A stretch of 64,000 nt of DNA from Flavobacterium sp. SUN052 (GCF_028867935.1 NZ_JAPQNS010000002.1:248001-312000); one strand, 5' to 3'. Positions 8,997 to 19,226 are shown, counted from the stretch's first letter. A program made the numbers and translations. The notes: generated by a model not told the origin, from the letters alone.

Positions 8997-9506
8997 ATGT
9001 ACACCGAAACCCAACGAAACCCGTATCGTCATCTCATTATGGCTATGGCGGCAGGCCTTGTTCTGATTAGTCTTTGCATCTTATTCTCCATTATTAGTGG
9101 CCCATCGTTCGATGAGCCTGGCTTTAAATGGCTTATTCGCTTTCTGGTAATCGGCTCTATGTCGGTGATGCTACTTATCTGTTATTTATTACTTTACAAA
9201 ACCATTGACGTTCAAATTGACGCTAAATCTATTCGGTTTCGTATACCGCCAACGTGGCGCAAATGGCAGGTGATTCCTTGGAGTGAAATTGACCGTGCAT
9301 ATGTCAGAGAGTATGCTCTTATGGGCGAGTACCCGAAGGGAGGGGGCGGCATACGACAGGGGCCAGGTGGGTGGGTCTACAGCCTTAATGGTACCTATGG
9401 GCTACAGATTGAGAAAAAGAGTGGCGGCAAAATCTTGATTGGAACACAAAAGCCAGCTGAGCTAAAGGCGTATTTAGATAAGAATTTTAACCCCGTAAGC
9501 AAGTAA
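8997..9506 (+). CDS. Small membrane protein, bacterial-PH-like
   Basis: A 169-residue protein from ATG 8997 (MYTETQRNPYRHL). The frame is open to an ATG at 8790, but the intervening segment carries the two hairpins and reads as non-coding, so I use the internal start. Two membrane segments are clear, at about residues 16-40 (AMAAGLVLISLCILFSII) and 54-75 (FLVIGSMSVMLLICYLLLY). A cytoplasmic beta-rich C-terminus follows, with WSEIDRAYVREYALMGEYPKGG and GGKILIGTQKPAELKAYLDKN. That pattern resembles the bacterial PH/DUF-type domains fused to a two-helix anchor. Function is unknown. It lies 44 nt before the metallophosphoesterase gene on the same strand. Confidence 0.75.
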   Translation: MYTETQRNPYRHLIMAMAAGLVLISLCILFSIISGPSFDEPGFKWLIRFLVIGSMSVMLLICYLLLYKTIDVQIDAKSIRFRIPPTWRKWQVIPWSEIDRAYVREYALMGEYPKGGGGIRQGPGGWVYSLNGTYGLQIEKKSGGKILIGTQKPAELKAYLDKNFNPVSK

Positions 9507-9550
9507 CCCTGTTCAGGTTGTAGACTCTTGATACACGTTGATACCCTGAG

Positions 9551-10465
9551 ATGAACCGCAGAAACCTTCTGAAAGCAGCTTCCCTACTGCCTTTTCTTTC
9601 TATTCCTGAATCCCTGCAAGCGCTGGCCCCAAAGCGTCAGCGAACCGCCCGTATTGCTTACCTCGGTGATGTGCATTTGATGCCCCGGCACAAACCCATG
9701 CACGGGTTAGCTACCTGCCTCCGCCACATTCAGGACCAGCCCGATCCACCCACTTTGATTCTGAACGGAGGTGACTCGATCATGGATTCTCTTTCGCGTA
9801 GCCGGCGCGACACACGACGGCAGTGGGAAGCCTGGCAAACAGTCATCAAAGCCGAGTGCTCGCTGCCAATGCAACATGGCCTGGGCAATCACGATATTTG
9901 GGCGCATCAGGAGTCACTGAACGATCCCCTGGCAGGCAAAAAATGGGCCCAGGAGCAGCTACACTTCAGCCATCGCTACCGGAGTTTTGATCAATCGGGC
10001 TGGCATTTTATTGTGTTGGACGATATTCAACCGAAAGCAACGGGCGGTTGGTTTTCATCTTGCCTGGACGAGGAACAAATGGACTGGCTCCGGTCTGATC
10101 TTAAAAATACTTCACCAAAAACGCCAGTGCTGGTGATGTCTCACGTACCCATCATAAGCGCAGAATTCTATGCCACATCGTCCGAAAAAAGCCCCAGTCA
10201 ATGGATTATCCAGGACAGATCAATGCATACGGATGCTCCGGCTTTATTGGCTTTGTTTGCGCAGTATCCTAACGTAAAAACCTGCCTGAGCGGTCACAAA
10301 CACATTCTCGATCGTGTAGATCACAACGGTGTCACCTACCTCTGCAACGGAGCCGTGTCGGGAAACTGGTGGAAATCAAAAACGTACCACGAAACCAAAC
10401 GTGGCTACGCCATGCTCGATTTGTACGACGATGGTAGTGTGGAGAGAACGTATATTTCGTATTGA
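9551..10465 (+). CDS. Calcineurin-like metallophosphoesterase, exported
   Basis: A 304-residue protein. The N-terminus MNRRNLLKAASLLPFLSIP looks like a twin-arginine type export signal. The catalytic metallophos set is complete and in order: GDVH (about 39), GGDS (about 74), GNHD (about 112), SHVP (about 197) and SGHKH (about 250). These ligate a dinuclear metal centre for phosphoester hydrolysis. The two aromatic, His-rich stretches between motifs resemble the 3',5'-cyclic-nucleotide/purple-phosphatase-like subgroup, but the substrate cannot be assigned. It would act in the periplasm. The gene ends 2 nt before the start of a strong bidirectional terminator shared with ileS. Confidence 0.9.
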   Translation: MNRRNLLKAASLLPFLSIPESLQALAPKRQRTARIAYLGDVHLMPRHKPMHGLATCLRHIQDQPDPPTLILNGGDSIMDSLSRSRRDTRRQWEAWQTVIKAECSLPMQHGLGNHDIWAHQESLNDPLAGKKWAQEQLHFSHRYRSFDQSGWHFIVLDDIQPKATGGWFSSCLDEEQMDWLRSDLKNTSPKTPVLVMSHVPIISAEFYATSSEKSPSQWIIQDRSMHTDAPALLALFAQYPNVKTCLSGHKHILDRVDHNGVTYLCNGAVSGNWWKSKTYHETKRGYAMLDLYDDGSVERTYISY

Positions 10466-10467
10466 TG

Positions 10468-10526
10468 AAGCAAAAAAGGGAGTCTAACGCTCGATTCGAT
10501 CTGCGTCAGTCTCCCTTTTTTGCTTC
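10468..10526. terminator. Bidirectional rho-independent terminator
   Basis: Perfect 16-bp arms 10468-10483 and 10511-10526, extended by an imperfect inner stem. The A-run on one arm and T-run on the other provide U-tracts for both strands. It separates the convergent metallophosphoesterase and ileS genes. Confidence 0.88.
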
Positions 10527-10540
10527 CGTTCTACTAGTTG

Positions 10541-13500
10541 TTATCCCTTCTTGACAACTACCCGCAGCGTAAACTCGTCCATTTCGATTTCGGCGAATTC
10601 GGGCTTTGCCGCATCACCGTTGAGACCGGGAACGAGGTCGAGTTTCAGGGCCTGAACCTCCTGCCGGATGTAGTCCTGATTGGCTTCGATGGCTTCGGCA
10701 AGCAAAGCATCATTCCGTTCAAGGATGATATTGATTTTATCAGTCACATCGAAGTCGCGGTCTTTGCGGAGATTCTGAATCCGGTTCACAAAGTCGCGGG
10801 CGATGCCTTCCCGGCGTAATTCATCGGAAATGTTTACGTCGAGCGCCACCGTGATACCTCCTTCTGTGGCAACCAGCCAACCGGGAATATCTTCAGTCAC
10901 GATTTCTATGTCGGCAAGTTGAAGGGCAAACGCTCCAAGTTGCAGGTTACCCGTTGACTCCAACTGTTTCAGTTCCTCCTCGGTCATGGCCGTGATAGCA
11001 GCCGCAACATCCTTCATCTGCTTACCAAATTTAGGGCCAAGGGCTTTGAAATTCGGCTTCACTTTCTTTTTCAGGATGCCCGACGCATCGTCCACAAATT
11101 CAATGGCTTTCACGTTCACCTCCGACTGAATTAGCGGGGCAATATGCTCAATTTGCCGACGCGTATCGGGGTTCAATACCGGGATCAGGATGCGGCTCAA
11201 CGGCTGGCGAACCTTGATTTTATGGCCTTTGCGCAGCGAGTGGACCAGCGACGAAACCTGCTGAGCCAGCGCCATAGAGGCTTCCAGATCAGCGTCGATC
11301 CAGTCAGTTTCTACGGGATACCAGTTCGTAAAATGCACCGATTCGTACTGGAACGGCGTGTTTTTCGCTTTTGACTCTTCCCGAACCGAGTCGGTCAGGT
11401 TGTGATACAGCCAGTCGGAGAAGAACGGCGCAATAGGCGACATCAACTGAGCTACCGCCGTGAGACAATGTTGCAAGGTCTCATAAGCCGCCCGCTTGTC
11501 CAATGGCAATTCCTGACCCGATTCTGACTCGCCGTTTGTGTTCCAGAAACGGCGACGCGCTAGCCGTACGTACCAGTTCGACAATTGGTCGCACACAAAA
11601 TCCTGGACTAACCTGCCCGCTTTTGTCGGGTTATAACTCTCAAACTCGGCCGTTACATCTTTAACCAATGTATTCAGTTTCGACAGAATCCAGCGATCCA
11701 GCTCAGGGAGTTGCTCGCGCAGAATGCGGTCGAACTGATTGACCTTGTATCCGTCGATATTGGCGTACAACGCGAAGAAGTTGTAGGTATTGAACAGCGT
11801 TCCGAAGAACCGCCGTTGCACCTCGCCAATGCCATCTACGTTAAATTTGAGGTTGTCCCACGGCTCGGCATTCGTGATCATATACCAGCGCGTGGCATCG
11901 GCCCCGTAGGTATCGAGCGTCTTGAACGGATCAACAGCATTGCCCTTACTCTTGGACATTTTCTCGCCATTTTTATCAAGCACAAGCCCCGTCGAAACCA
12001 CATTTTTAAACGCGACCGAGTCGAACAGCAACACCGCAATGGCGTGCAACGTAAAGAACCAGCCCCGCGTTTGATCAACGCCTTCCGAAATAAAATCCGC
12101 CGGAAACGATTCCTTAAAGATCTCTTCATTCTCGAATGGCCAGTGCCACTGCGCATACGGCATCGCCCCCGAATCGAACCAAACGTCGATCAGGTCGGCC
12201 TCCCGCTGCATCAGTTGGCCTGATTCCGAGACGAAATAAATTTCATCGGCATAGGGCCGGTGCAAATCAAATGTGCCATTGGCGTGAGCCGCTAGAAACG
12301 ACTCGTTTTTGGTCTTTTGGTCGTCAGTCAGCTTGCCCGACTCCAGTGCTTTTTCTACGTAGCCAATTAACTCCTGAACAGAACCAACACACACCTCCTC
12401 CTGCCCGGTTTCGGTGCGCCAGATGGGGAGGGGCGTTCCCCAGTAGCGGCTCCGCGAGAGGTTCCAGTCTACCAGATTTTCGAGCCAGTTACCAAAGCGG
12501 CCCGTACCCGTGCTTTCGGGGTTCCAGTTGATGGTTTTGTTTAGTTCAACGAGCCGATCTTTCAAAGCCGTTGTACGGATAAACCAGCTATCGAGCGGGT
12601 AGTACAAAATTGGCTTATCGGTCCGCCAGCAATGCGGATAAGGGTGTTCGTATTTTTCTACGCGGAACGCCTTGCCTTCTTCTTTCAACTTGATGGCGAT
12701 CATCACATCGGTTGGCCGGAAATCCGGGTCAGCCCGTTCCTCATCCGAATAGTATTCTTCTTTGACGTACCGCCCGGCGTAGTCAGTAATTTCAGCCACA
12801 AACCGGCCCTGCCGATCCACAATGGGCACATCTTTACCAAATTCATCCTTCACCATGATCGGCGGGATGTTGTTAGCCTGCGCCACCCGGAAGTCGTCGG
12901 CCCCGAAGGTTGGCGACGTATGTACCACGCCCGTACCGTCTTCGGTTGTTACGAAATCACCCAGGATTATTTTAAAAGCAGGCAACTCAGGCTGGACATA
13001 CGGCATGAGTTGCTCGTACTCGATGCCTTCCAGATACTGGCCCTTAAACTCCGACACGACTACCCAGGGTACAATTTTATCGTTAGGCAAATAGGCATCA
13101 AAAACGCGGTTATCCGCTTTCTCCTGCCGTCCTTTCTCGTTGAACCAGCGGCCTACCAGCGCCTTTGCCAGCACTACATGCACGAGTGTAAATGTATAAG
13201 GATTGATGGTTTTGACCAGTACATAGTCAATATCCTTACCAACCGTCAAGGCTGAGTTGGCAGGCAGTGTCCAGGGCGTGGTTGTCCAAGCCAGCACATG
13301 CACATCGGCATCGTTGGAATCGAAGAACAAAAAGCCCGATTTACCCGTTGGCTTCACCTTGAACATGGCCACAATGGTTGTGTCGCGCACATCGCGGTAA
13401 GTGCCGGGCATGTTCAGCTCGTGCGAACTGAGGCCCGTTCCAGCCTTGGGCGAAAACGGCTGGATGGTATAGCCTTTATACAACAGGTCTTTGTCGTACA

Positions 13501-13999
13501 TCCGCTTTAGCAAATTCCAGACCGACTCGATGTAATTATTCTCGTAGGTCACGTACGGGCTGTCCAGATCGACCCAATAGCCAATCCGCTCAGTTAAGAG
13601 GTTCCATTGATCCGTAAACCGCATCACGGTTTCGCGACATTTCTGGTTGTATTCTTCTACCGAAATCGACTTACCGATATCTTCTTTGGTGATGCCCAGT
13701 TCTTTCTCTACCTGCAACTCAATAGGCAGACCGTGTGTGTCCCAGCCGCCTTTACGCTTCACCTGGAAACCCTGAAGCGTTTTGTAGCGGCAAAATATAT
13801 CCTTCATCGTGCGGGCCATCACGTGGTGAATGCCCGGCGTTCCGTTCGCCGAGGGAGGCCCCTCATAAAACGTAAACGACGGCTTGCCTTCACGCACCCG
13901 CACCGACTCTTCAAACGCATTGGTTTCTTTCCACTGCTGCAACACCTCAGCCGCGATCTGGGCATAATTGAGGGTTTCGTATTGCTTATACTGCACCAT
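10541..13999 (-). CDS. ileS: Isoleucyl-tRNA synthetase, long (type 2-like) form
   Basis: A 1152-residue class I aminoacyl-tRNA synthetase that charges tRNA-Ile. The HIGH-type motif appears as GIHH at residues 56-59 (after GPPSANGTP), KMSKSKGN lies at about residue 680, WDTHGLPIE and the editing-domain segments lie between them, and an anticodon-binding domain begins near 770 (LDRWILSKLNTL). The C-terminus is a beta-rich extension instead of the zinc-ribbon seen in E. coli IleRS. Length, the HIGH variant and the C-terminal domain fit the eukaryote-like type 2 IleRS, a group often tolerant of mupirocin; that last point is family knowledge, not visible here. Start ATG 13999 follows a TATCTTTG box by about 40 nt. 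No T-box leader is seen. Confidence 0.97.
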   Translation of the reverse strand: MVQYKQYETLNYAQIAAEVLQQWKETNAFEESVRVREGKPSFTFYEGPPSANGTPGIHHVMARTMKDIFCRYKTLQGFQVKRKGGWDTHGLPIELQVEKELGITKEDIGKSISVEEYNQKCRETVMRFTDQWNLLTERIGYWVDLDSPYVTYENNYIESVWNLLKRMYDKDLLYKGYTIQPFSPKAGTGLSSHELNMPGTYRDVRDTTIVAMFKVKPTGKSGFLFFDSNDADVHVLAWTTTPWTLPANSALTVGKDIDYVLVKTINPYTFTLVHVVLAKALVGRWFNEKGRQEKADNRVFDAYLPNDKIVPWVVVSEFKGQYLEGIEYEQLMPYVQPELPAFKIILGDFVTTEDGTGVVHTSPTFGADDFRVAQANNIPPIMVKDEFGKDVPIVDRQGRFVAEITDYAGRYVKEEYYSDEERADPDFRPTDVMIAIKLKEEGKAFRVEKYEHPYPHCWRTDKPILYYPLDSWFIRTTALKDRLVELNKTINWNPESTGTGRFGNWLENLVDWNLSRSRYWGTPLPIWRTETGQEEVCVGSVQELIGYVEKALESGKLTDDQKTKNESFLAAHANGTFDLHRPYADEIYFVSESGQLMQREADLIDVWFDSGAMPYAQWHWPFENEEIFKESFPADFISEGVDQTRGWFFTLHAIAVLLFDSVAFKNVVSTGLVLDKNGEKMSKSKGNAVDPFKTLDTYGADATRWYMITNAEPWDNLKFNVDGIGEVQRRFFGTLFNTYNFFALYANIDGYKVNQFDRILREQLPELDRWILSKLNTLVKDVTAEFESYNPTKAGRLVQDFVCDQLSNWYVRLARRRFWNTNGESESGQELPLDKRAAYETLQHCLTAVAQLMSPIAPFFSDWLYHNLTDSVREESKAKNTPFQYESVHFTNWYPVETDWIDADLEASMALAQQVSSLVHSLRKGHKIKVRQPLSRILIPVLNPDTRRQIEHIAPLIQSEVNVKAIEFVDDASGILKKKVKPNFKALGPKFGKQMKDVAAAITAMTEEELKQLESTGNLQLGAFALQLADIEIVTEDIPGWLVATEGGITVALDVNISDELRREGIARDFVNRIQNLRKDRDFDVTDKINIILERNDALLAEAIEANQDYIRQEVQALKLDLVPGLNGDAAKPEFAEIEMDEFTLRVVVKKG

Positions 14000-14039
14000 T
14001 CTGGATCGGACCGCCGAAGCGGAGTTAAAAAAATAACCG

Positions 14040-14047
14040 CAAAGATA
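14040..14047 (-). promoter_or_regulatory. -7 promoter box TATCTTTG for ileS
   Basis: An exact TAnnTTTG match on the minus strand, 40 nt before the ileS ATG, giving an expected leader of about 35 nt. Confidence 0.5.
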
Positions 14048-14397
14048 CGGCTTTTCGATGGAGGATGCGGTGGAAAATGGAATGCGAATGGTACGTATTC
14101 AGGGGATTTACGCGGATTTTTCTGTCTTCCACTCACAGCTTCCTCAAGAACCAAATTAGAAATCTCATTTTCTTTTTAACAACCTCTACCCACCACGCTG
14201 CCTCGCAACAACTCGCTTTCCGATAACAAAACAATCTATGTTTCAAGGGCATTCGTTCTACACCATTTAACTTATAAGAATAGACACTCCCCTATTTGTA
14301 AGTGACCGAAATTCGACTTATGACTCTGCTAAGAACAAATAGAACTGATTCACGTTGTTTTAGCATAGTTAACTAGTAGTTTAAACCTCAACGATTT
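14048..14397. other. Intergenic region between ileS and the SusC gene
   Basis: About 350 bp without a credible gene. Around 14085-14125 there is a degenerate match to the repeat family seen at 60464 and 62466 (shared core near GTAAATCC on the minus strand). The 14140-14390 part is AT-rich and must contain the promoter of the SusC/SusD/GH144 operon, but I find no exact TAnnTTTG box there. Confidence 0.4.
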
Positions 14398-17300
14398 ATG
14401 AAAAACATACGCTACCTGCTCTTGCTGAGCGTGGTCTGCGGCTATACGACTCAGGCTCAGACGCCTACCCCGCCCGGAACCACTACTCAGTCTGCTTCGT
14501 CCCAAGCCCCGGCTATATTGCAGACACCACCAACAACTACTACGGATACCCCAGCTCAACCTGCTCCCACAGCAGCTAGCAGTCAGACGGGAATCACGGT
14601 AACGGGCGTGGTTACCGATGCCCAGTCTTCTCCCTTGCCGGGTGTTACAGTGTCGATCAAAGGCACAACGCGGGGTACTACGACGAATGTCGATGGATCG
14701 TATCAACTCAGCGTACCTAACAATCAGGCCGTGCTGGCGTTCAGCTACATCGGTTTTGCACCTCAGGAAGTTGTAGTTGGCAACCAGACAACATTAAACG
14801 TGAAGCTGGGCGAAGATACCCAGACTCTAAACGAAGTAGTGGTGGTTGGCTACGGTACTCAGCGGAAACGCGACCTGACGGGGGCTGTTGCCCAGTTGAA
14901 GGGAGAAGAGATCACCAAATACCCTGTTCAGACACCCACGCAGGCCCTGCAAAGTAAACTGGCCGGGGTGCAGGTGATTGCCTCAGGACGTCCCAACGAG
15001 CAACCGCAGATTCGGGTGCGGGGTGTGGGCTCAGCACTGGCCGGGGTTAGTCCGCTCTACGTGGTGGACGGCGTACTGACCGACGACATTCGCAACATTA
15101 GCAACAACGATATTCTGAGTATCGAAGTCCTGAAAGATGCCTCAGCCGCCATTTATGGAGTGCGGGCCGCCAACGGGGTAGTCATCGTGACTACCCGCCG
15201 TGGCAAGTCGGGTGCCACACAGGTTCAGTACGACGCCAACATTAGCCTTCGCCAAACTGCCAACCTGGTAAAGATGGCCAACCGGGATCAGTACATCAGC
15301 TACTTGACCGATGCCGCCCCAACCGCGAATGTAAATAACCCACCACTGACATACAGCGGTACTACCAACTGGTTCAATGAAGCGTTGCGTCAAGGTGCTC
15401 AATCGAACCAGAATCTGTCTATTTCGGGCGGTAGCGAACGCAATACATTCTTTTTCAGCGCTGGTTACTTTACCGATTTGGGCGTGGTGAAAACAAACGA
15501 CTTCAAACGCCTGACTATCCGGTCGAATAACGAAGTGAAAATTACCGATCAGCTGACCTTCAGTAACCAGCTTTCGTTTTCGCGGGGTAACGAACGGGGT
15601 GTCAACCTCGATGGAGTCTATCAGGGCCTCTACCGGGCTGCTCCCATTGTGCCTGCATTTCAGGATGGTAAATACGGAAACCTGTCGGCTTTCGGGAATG
15701 TTGGCAATCCCATTCTGAGTTTGGACGCCCGCAACAATCGGATCATTAACAATCGTTTGCAGGGAAATCTGGCACTCAATTACAAGCCGGTTGAATGGCT
15801 CACCCTGCGCTCGGCGTTCAACACCGATCTGATTTTCAATCGGAATCAGACCTATCTCCGTCAGTTCCAGAACGATGCGGTCACCTTTATTACGGCGGGT
15901 GGCAACCAGCGGCAGCAAAACAGTCAATTGTCTCTTAACGAGAGCAAATCGGTGCGGTACATTATCGACAACACGGCAACCGCCGAGAAAGCATTTGGTC
16001 AGAGCAATGTTTCATTCCTGCTGGGTGCTGTAACCGAACGGTTTACCTCAGACTTTATTGAGGGCGCCCGCATCAACGTGCCCAACGATCCCAACCAATG
16101 GTATCTGGGGCTGGGCAACCCCGATCAGCAACTATCGAACAACAGTGGAGGGGATCTCCAGACCCGGCAATCGTTTGTGACGCGGGTCACCTATAGTTTC
16201 GCCAACCGGTACCTGTTCAATGCCTCGTTACGAGCCGATGGTAGTTCGAAATTCCGGGAACGGTGGGGCTACTTTCCAACGGCGGGCGTGGGCTGGGTGA
16301 TTTCCGACGAGTCGTTTATGAAAGGGCAGAAATTATTTGACTTCCTTAAATTCCGGGCCAGTTGGGGCATCCTCGGGAACGACAATATCACCAGCAACGC
16401 CTATATCCTGACGGCAACTGTCAACATTCCTTATTTCTACAACAATGGTCTCACGCTGGGCTCAGCTATTCAGGATATCAAGGATCAGCAGTTGAAGTGG
16501 GAACGTACTCAGCAGGTCGACGCCGGCCTGGAGTTCGCTTTCTTTGGTAGCCGATTAACGGGTGAGCTTGATTATTACAACAAAACCACCCGTGACGCCC
16601 TAGCGTTTCAGGTCATTCCTGCCATCTTCGGTGACCCCGACAACCAGTTTCTAACCAACATTGCCTCCTTCCGCAACCGGGGTTTTGAGTTTATTCTGAA
16701 CTGGCGCGAAACCTTGAAAAACGGGCTAGGCTATACCATTGGTGGTAACCTGACCCTCAACCGTAACCAGATAGTAGGCCTTAACGGCGGTCAGGCCCTA
16801 CTGGCAGGTAGCGTTGGGCAGCAGGGGTTCGTAACTCGCAGCGACAATGGGCAACCCGTAGGCAGTTTTTACGTACTCGACGCCATCGGCGTGTTCCAGA
16901 ATCAGGCGGAAATAGATGGTTCGCCCGTTTTTGGCACGAAAGCTAACGTCCGTCCTGGCGATTTGAAATACCGTGACGTGGACGGCAACGGTGTTATCGA
17001 CAACAATGACCGGATTTATGCGGGCTCATACCAGCCTAAACTGTATTACGGCATCAACCTCGGCCTGACGTTCAAAGGTTTTGATCTGGCAGCCGATGTA
17101 TACGGAAATGCGGGAAACCAGGTGTACAACGGGAAGAAAGCCTTTCGCTTCGAGAATACCGACAACATTGAGGCAGCGTATGCCGATGCCCGTTGGCAAA
17201 CCAACCGACCTTCGCAAACCGACCCCCGCCTGATTACCGCTGCTACCCCTGCATCAACCTATTTTGTGGAATCGGGTTCGTTTGTCCGGCTCAACAACCT

Positions 17301-17511
17301 GACGCTGGGCTACACGCTTCCAACGGCTCTTCGGGAAAAAGCCCGCTTCCGTACAGCACGGCTTTATGTTACGGCGCAGAACCTGATCACGCTGCAAAAA
17401 TTCAGCGGATTTAGCCCCGAATTACCAGGAGGCCCACTCGATTCCGGCATTGAACTCAACTCCTACCCCACCGTCCGCACGTTCGCTGCCGGACTTAACC
17501 TGGGCTTTTAA
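14398..17511 (+). CDS. SusC/RagA-family TonB-dependent glycan transporter
   Basis: A 1037-residue outer-membrane transporter. Signal peptide MKNIRYLLLLSVVCGYTTQA, then an unusual Pro/Thr/Ser/Gln-rich segment (about 22-60), then a CarboxypepD_reg-like domain (TVTGVVTDAQSSPLPGVTV, about 63-140) with the SusC linker EVVVVGYGTQ (about 142-151). The plug follows (YVVDGVLTDDI near 220, EVLKDASAAIYGVRAANGVVIVTT), then a barrel with the late Asp-rich loop DVDGNGVIDNNDR. With the SusD partner starting 18 nt downstream it forms the gated SusCD importer for oligosaccharides. The nearby GH144-type enzyme suggests beta-1,2-glucan fragments as cargo (inference). The Pro/Thr-rich N-terminal spacer is longer than usual. 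Confidence 0.94.
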   Translation: MKNIRYLLLLSVVCGYTTQAQTPTPPGTTTQSASSQAPAILQTPPTTTTDTPAQPAPTAASSQTGITVTGVVTDAQSSPLPGVTVSIKGTTRGTTTNVDGSYQLSVPNNQAVLAFSYIGFAPQEVVVGNQTTLNVKLGEDTQTLNEVVVVGYGTQRKRDLTGAVAQLKGEEITKYPVQTPTQALQSKLAGVQVIASGRPNEQPQIRVRGVGSALAGVSPLYVVDGVLTDDIRNISNNDILSIEVLKDASAAIYGVRAANGVVIVTTRRGKSGATQVQYDANISLRQTANLVKMANRDQYISYLTDAAPTANVNNPPLTYSGTTNWFNEALRQGAQSNQNLSISGGSERNTFFFSAGYFTDLGVVKTNDFKRLTIRSNNEVKITDQLTFSNQLSFSRGNERGVNLDGVYQGLYRAAPIVPAFQDGKYGNLSAFGNVGNPILSLDARNNRIINNRLQGNLALNYKPVEWLTLRSAFNTDLIFNRNQTYLRQFQNDAVTFITAGGNQRQQNSQLSLNESKSVRYIIDNTATAEKAFGQSNVSFLLGAVTERFTSDFIEGARINVPNDPNQWYLGLGNPDQQLSNNSGGDLQTRQSFVTRVTYSFANRYLFNASLRADGSSKFRERWGYFPTAGVGWVISDESFMKGQKLFDFLKFRASWGILGNDNITSNAYILTATVNIPYFYNNGLTLGSAIQDIKDQQLKWERTQQVDAGLEFAFFGSRLTGELDYYNKTTRDALAFQVIPAIFGDPDNQFLTNIASFRNRGFEFILNWRETLKNGLGYTIGGNLTLNRNQIVGLNGGQALLAGSVGQQGFVTRSDNGQPVGSFYVLDAIGVFQNQAEIDGSPVFGTKANVRPGDLKYRDVDGNGVIDNNDRIYAGSYQPKLYYGINLGLTFKGFDLAADVYGNAGNQVYNGKKAFRFENTDNIEAAYADARWQTNRPSQTDPRLITAATPASTYFVESGSFVRLNNLTLGYTLPTALREKARFRTARLYVTAQNLITLQKFSGFSPELPGGPLDSGIELNSYPTVRTFAAGLNLGF

Positions 17512-17529
17512 CCACTCGACGTTACGATC

Positions 17530-19047
17530 ATGAATCATCTTATAAAACTCGTCCGCGTACCGCTATCAATTATCCTGCTGGGTGCAGGCACGGTAGCCTG
17601 CAACGATTTCTTAGACACACCACCCCAGGGTCAGATCGGTGAAGCCGCCGTACGCAACGACCCGGCGGCCGCCCAAAGCCTGGTAACGGGTATTTACAAC
17701 AGCATGTGGGACGGCGGAATGCACGGTTTCGATTACGTTGGAATGACCAACATCGCGTCGGATGACGCCGATAAGGGCAGTTCGGCAACTGACGGAGCCA
17801 ACACCTTCGGCACGCTCGACAACCTCAACCCCACGCCGGGCGTTGGCAACCTCAACAACGTTTGGGCGACCTACTTCCGGGCCATTGCGCGGGCCAACCA
17901 GGCCCTGGCTCTGATTCCGCTCAGCCCCGCCGATCAGCCAACCCGAAACCGGCTGGAAGGCGAAGTGCGGTTTCTGCGTGCCTATTTCTATTTCAATCTG
18001 GTTCGCTTCTTCGGTGGAGTACCATTGATTAACGGGGTACCACCGGTTGAGGAGATCAACAACACCTCCTTGCAAAAGCGGGCCACTCGGGAAGAGGTGT
18101 ACGCGCTGATTGTGAATGATCTACGTTTTGCAGCTACGAACCTGCCGGTCAAAGCACAAACGCAGACCGGGAAAGCAACCAAAGCGGCTGCTATGGGCAT
18201 GTTAGCCAAGGTCTACATGTATCAGCGCAACTGGCAACAGGCTTACAATCTGACCGATTCGATCATCAAAAACCAGGCAGGCACCTACGACCTACTCCCA
18301 AATTATGCCAACATTTGGCGTGAAGTAGGCGCAAACGGTGCTGAGTCGATTTTTGAAGTACAAACGGGGACTAATCTGGCCTGTAACGCGGCAATCGACA
18401 TTTACAGCGTGTGTCAAGGACCGCGTGCGGGCGGAAAACGGGGCTGGTCTGACCTGGGTTTTGGCTTTGGAACTCCTTCGGAAAGCCTACTGAACGAGTA
18501 CGAAGCGGCCGACACACGCCGGGCGGCTACCATTATTTTCATTAATCCGGCCCCCCGCGGAACGATGCTCTGGGATGGGTTCCGAATTCCAAGCCGCGAC
18601 TCTGTCGAAAACGACCGGTACAATTACAAATCGTACCACAGCCGGACCTCGGAGCGGAACTGCGGCAATAACGACCGGCTCCCCAAAAATTTACGAATTT
18701 TGCGACTGGGTGAAATACTATTGATTCATGCCGAAGCCGCGCTGGCTCTGGGCCGCCCCGCCGATGCACTGGTCGATATTAATCGGTTGCGTACGCGGGC
18801 TGGTTTGGCGGCTGCCACGACTACTACCCGGGAAAGCATCTGGCACGAACGCCGGGTCGAACTGGCGATGGAGCACGACCGCTTTTTTGACATTATCCGG
18901 CAGGAAGAAATTCAACCAGGTCGAGCAGTGCAGGCATTCACCGCACATGGTAAAACCTTCGTAAAAGGTAAGAATGAGGTGTTCCCGATTCCGCAAAACC
19001 AGATTCAGTTGAGCGGGGGTGCACTCACACAGAACCCAGGTTATTGA
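17530..19047 (+). CDS. SusD/RagB-family surface glycan-binding lipoprotein
   Basis: A 505-residue lipoprotein. The signal peptide has a lipobox ending at Cys24 (GAGTVAC) followed by NDFLDTPP, the standard SusD N-terminus. The TPR-rich core carries the family motifs FLRAYFYFNLVRFFGGVPLI (about 155-174), LGEILLIHAEAALALGRP near 395 and the C-terminal ERRVELAMEHDRFFDIIR and PIPQNQIQLS segments. It caps the SusC barrel at 14398 and binds the glycan at the cell surface. The gene starts 18 nt after the SusC stop codon, so the pair is an operon. The 179-nt gap to the GH144 gene contains an inverted repeat and may reduce or end transcription. Confidence 0.94.
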   Translation: MNHLIKLVRVPLSIILLGAGTVACNDFLDTPPQGQIGEAAVRNDPAAAQSLVTGIYNSMWDGGMHGFDYVGMTNIASDDADKGSSATDGANTFGTLDNLNPTPGVGNLNNVWATYFRAIARANQALALIPLSPADQPTRNRLEGEVRFLRAYFYFNLVRFFGGVPLINGVPPVEEINNTSLQKRATREEVYALIVNDLRFAATNLPVKAQTQTGKATKAAAMGMLAKVYMYQRNWQQAYNLTDSIIKNQAGTYDLLPNYANIWREVGANGAESIFEVQTGTNLACNAAIDIYSVCQGPRAGGKRGWSDLGFGFGTPSESLLNEYEAADTRRAATIIFINPAPRGTMLWDGFRIPSRDSVENDRYNYKSYHSRTSERNCGNNDRLPKNLRILRLGEILLIHAEAALALGRPADALVDINRLRTRAGLAAATTTTRESIWHERRVELAMEHDRFFDIIRQEEIQPGRAVQAFTAHGKTFVKGKNEVFPIPQNQIQLSGGALTQNPGY

Positions 19048-19053
19048 AATAAC

Positions 19054-19208
19054 TGGTCATTTGCTTCGTGTCATTTGTAGTCAGTATGCTACGCTGTCAT
19101 TAAAATAGTCATTCGTTGTAAAGGGTCATCGCTGACCAATGCTCGATAAATGATTATTTAATGACTACAAATGACGCGAAGCATAATGGTAGCGAAGCAC
19201 AATGACCA
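19054..19208. repeat. Composite inverted repeat between SusD and GH144 genes
   Basis: Main arms 19062-19083 and 19162-19183 match over 22 bp with one mismatch. Outer arms TGGTCATT (19054-19061) and AATGACCA (19201-19208) also pair. The short units GTCATT and CTTCGTGTCA recur within it and again near 26488-26510. It occupies nearly the whole gap. Confidence 0.65.
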
Positions 19209-19226
19209 ACTAATGACATATTAACA

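Noticed and set aside
12632..13255. Open frame on the plus strand opposite ileS
   Set aside because: Antisense shadow of ileS with atypical composition and no neighbours on that strand.
15142..15927. Long open frame on the minus strand opposite the SusC gene
   Set aside because: Shadow of the coding frame of a clear SusC gene; no promoter or recognisable protein features.
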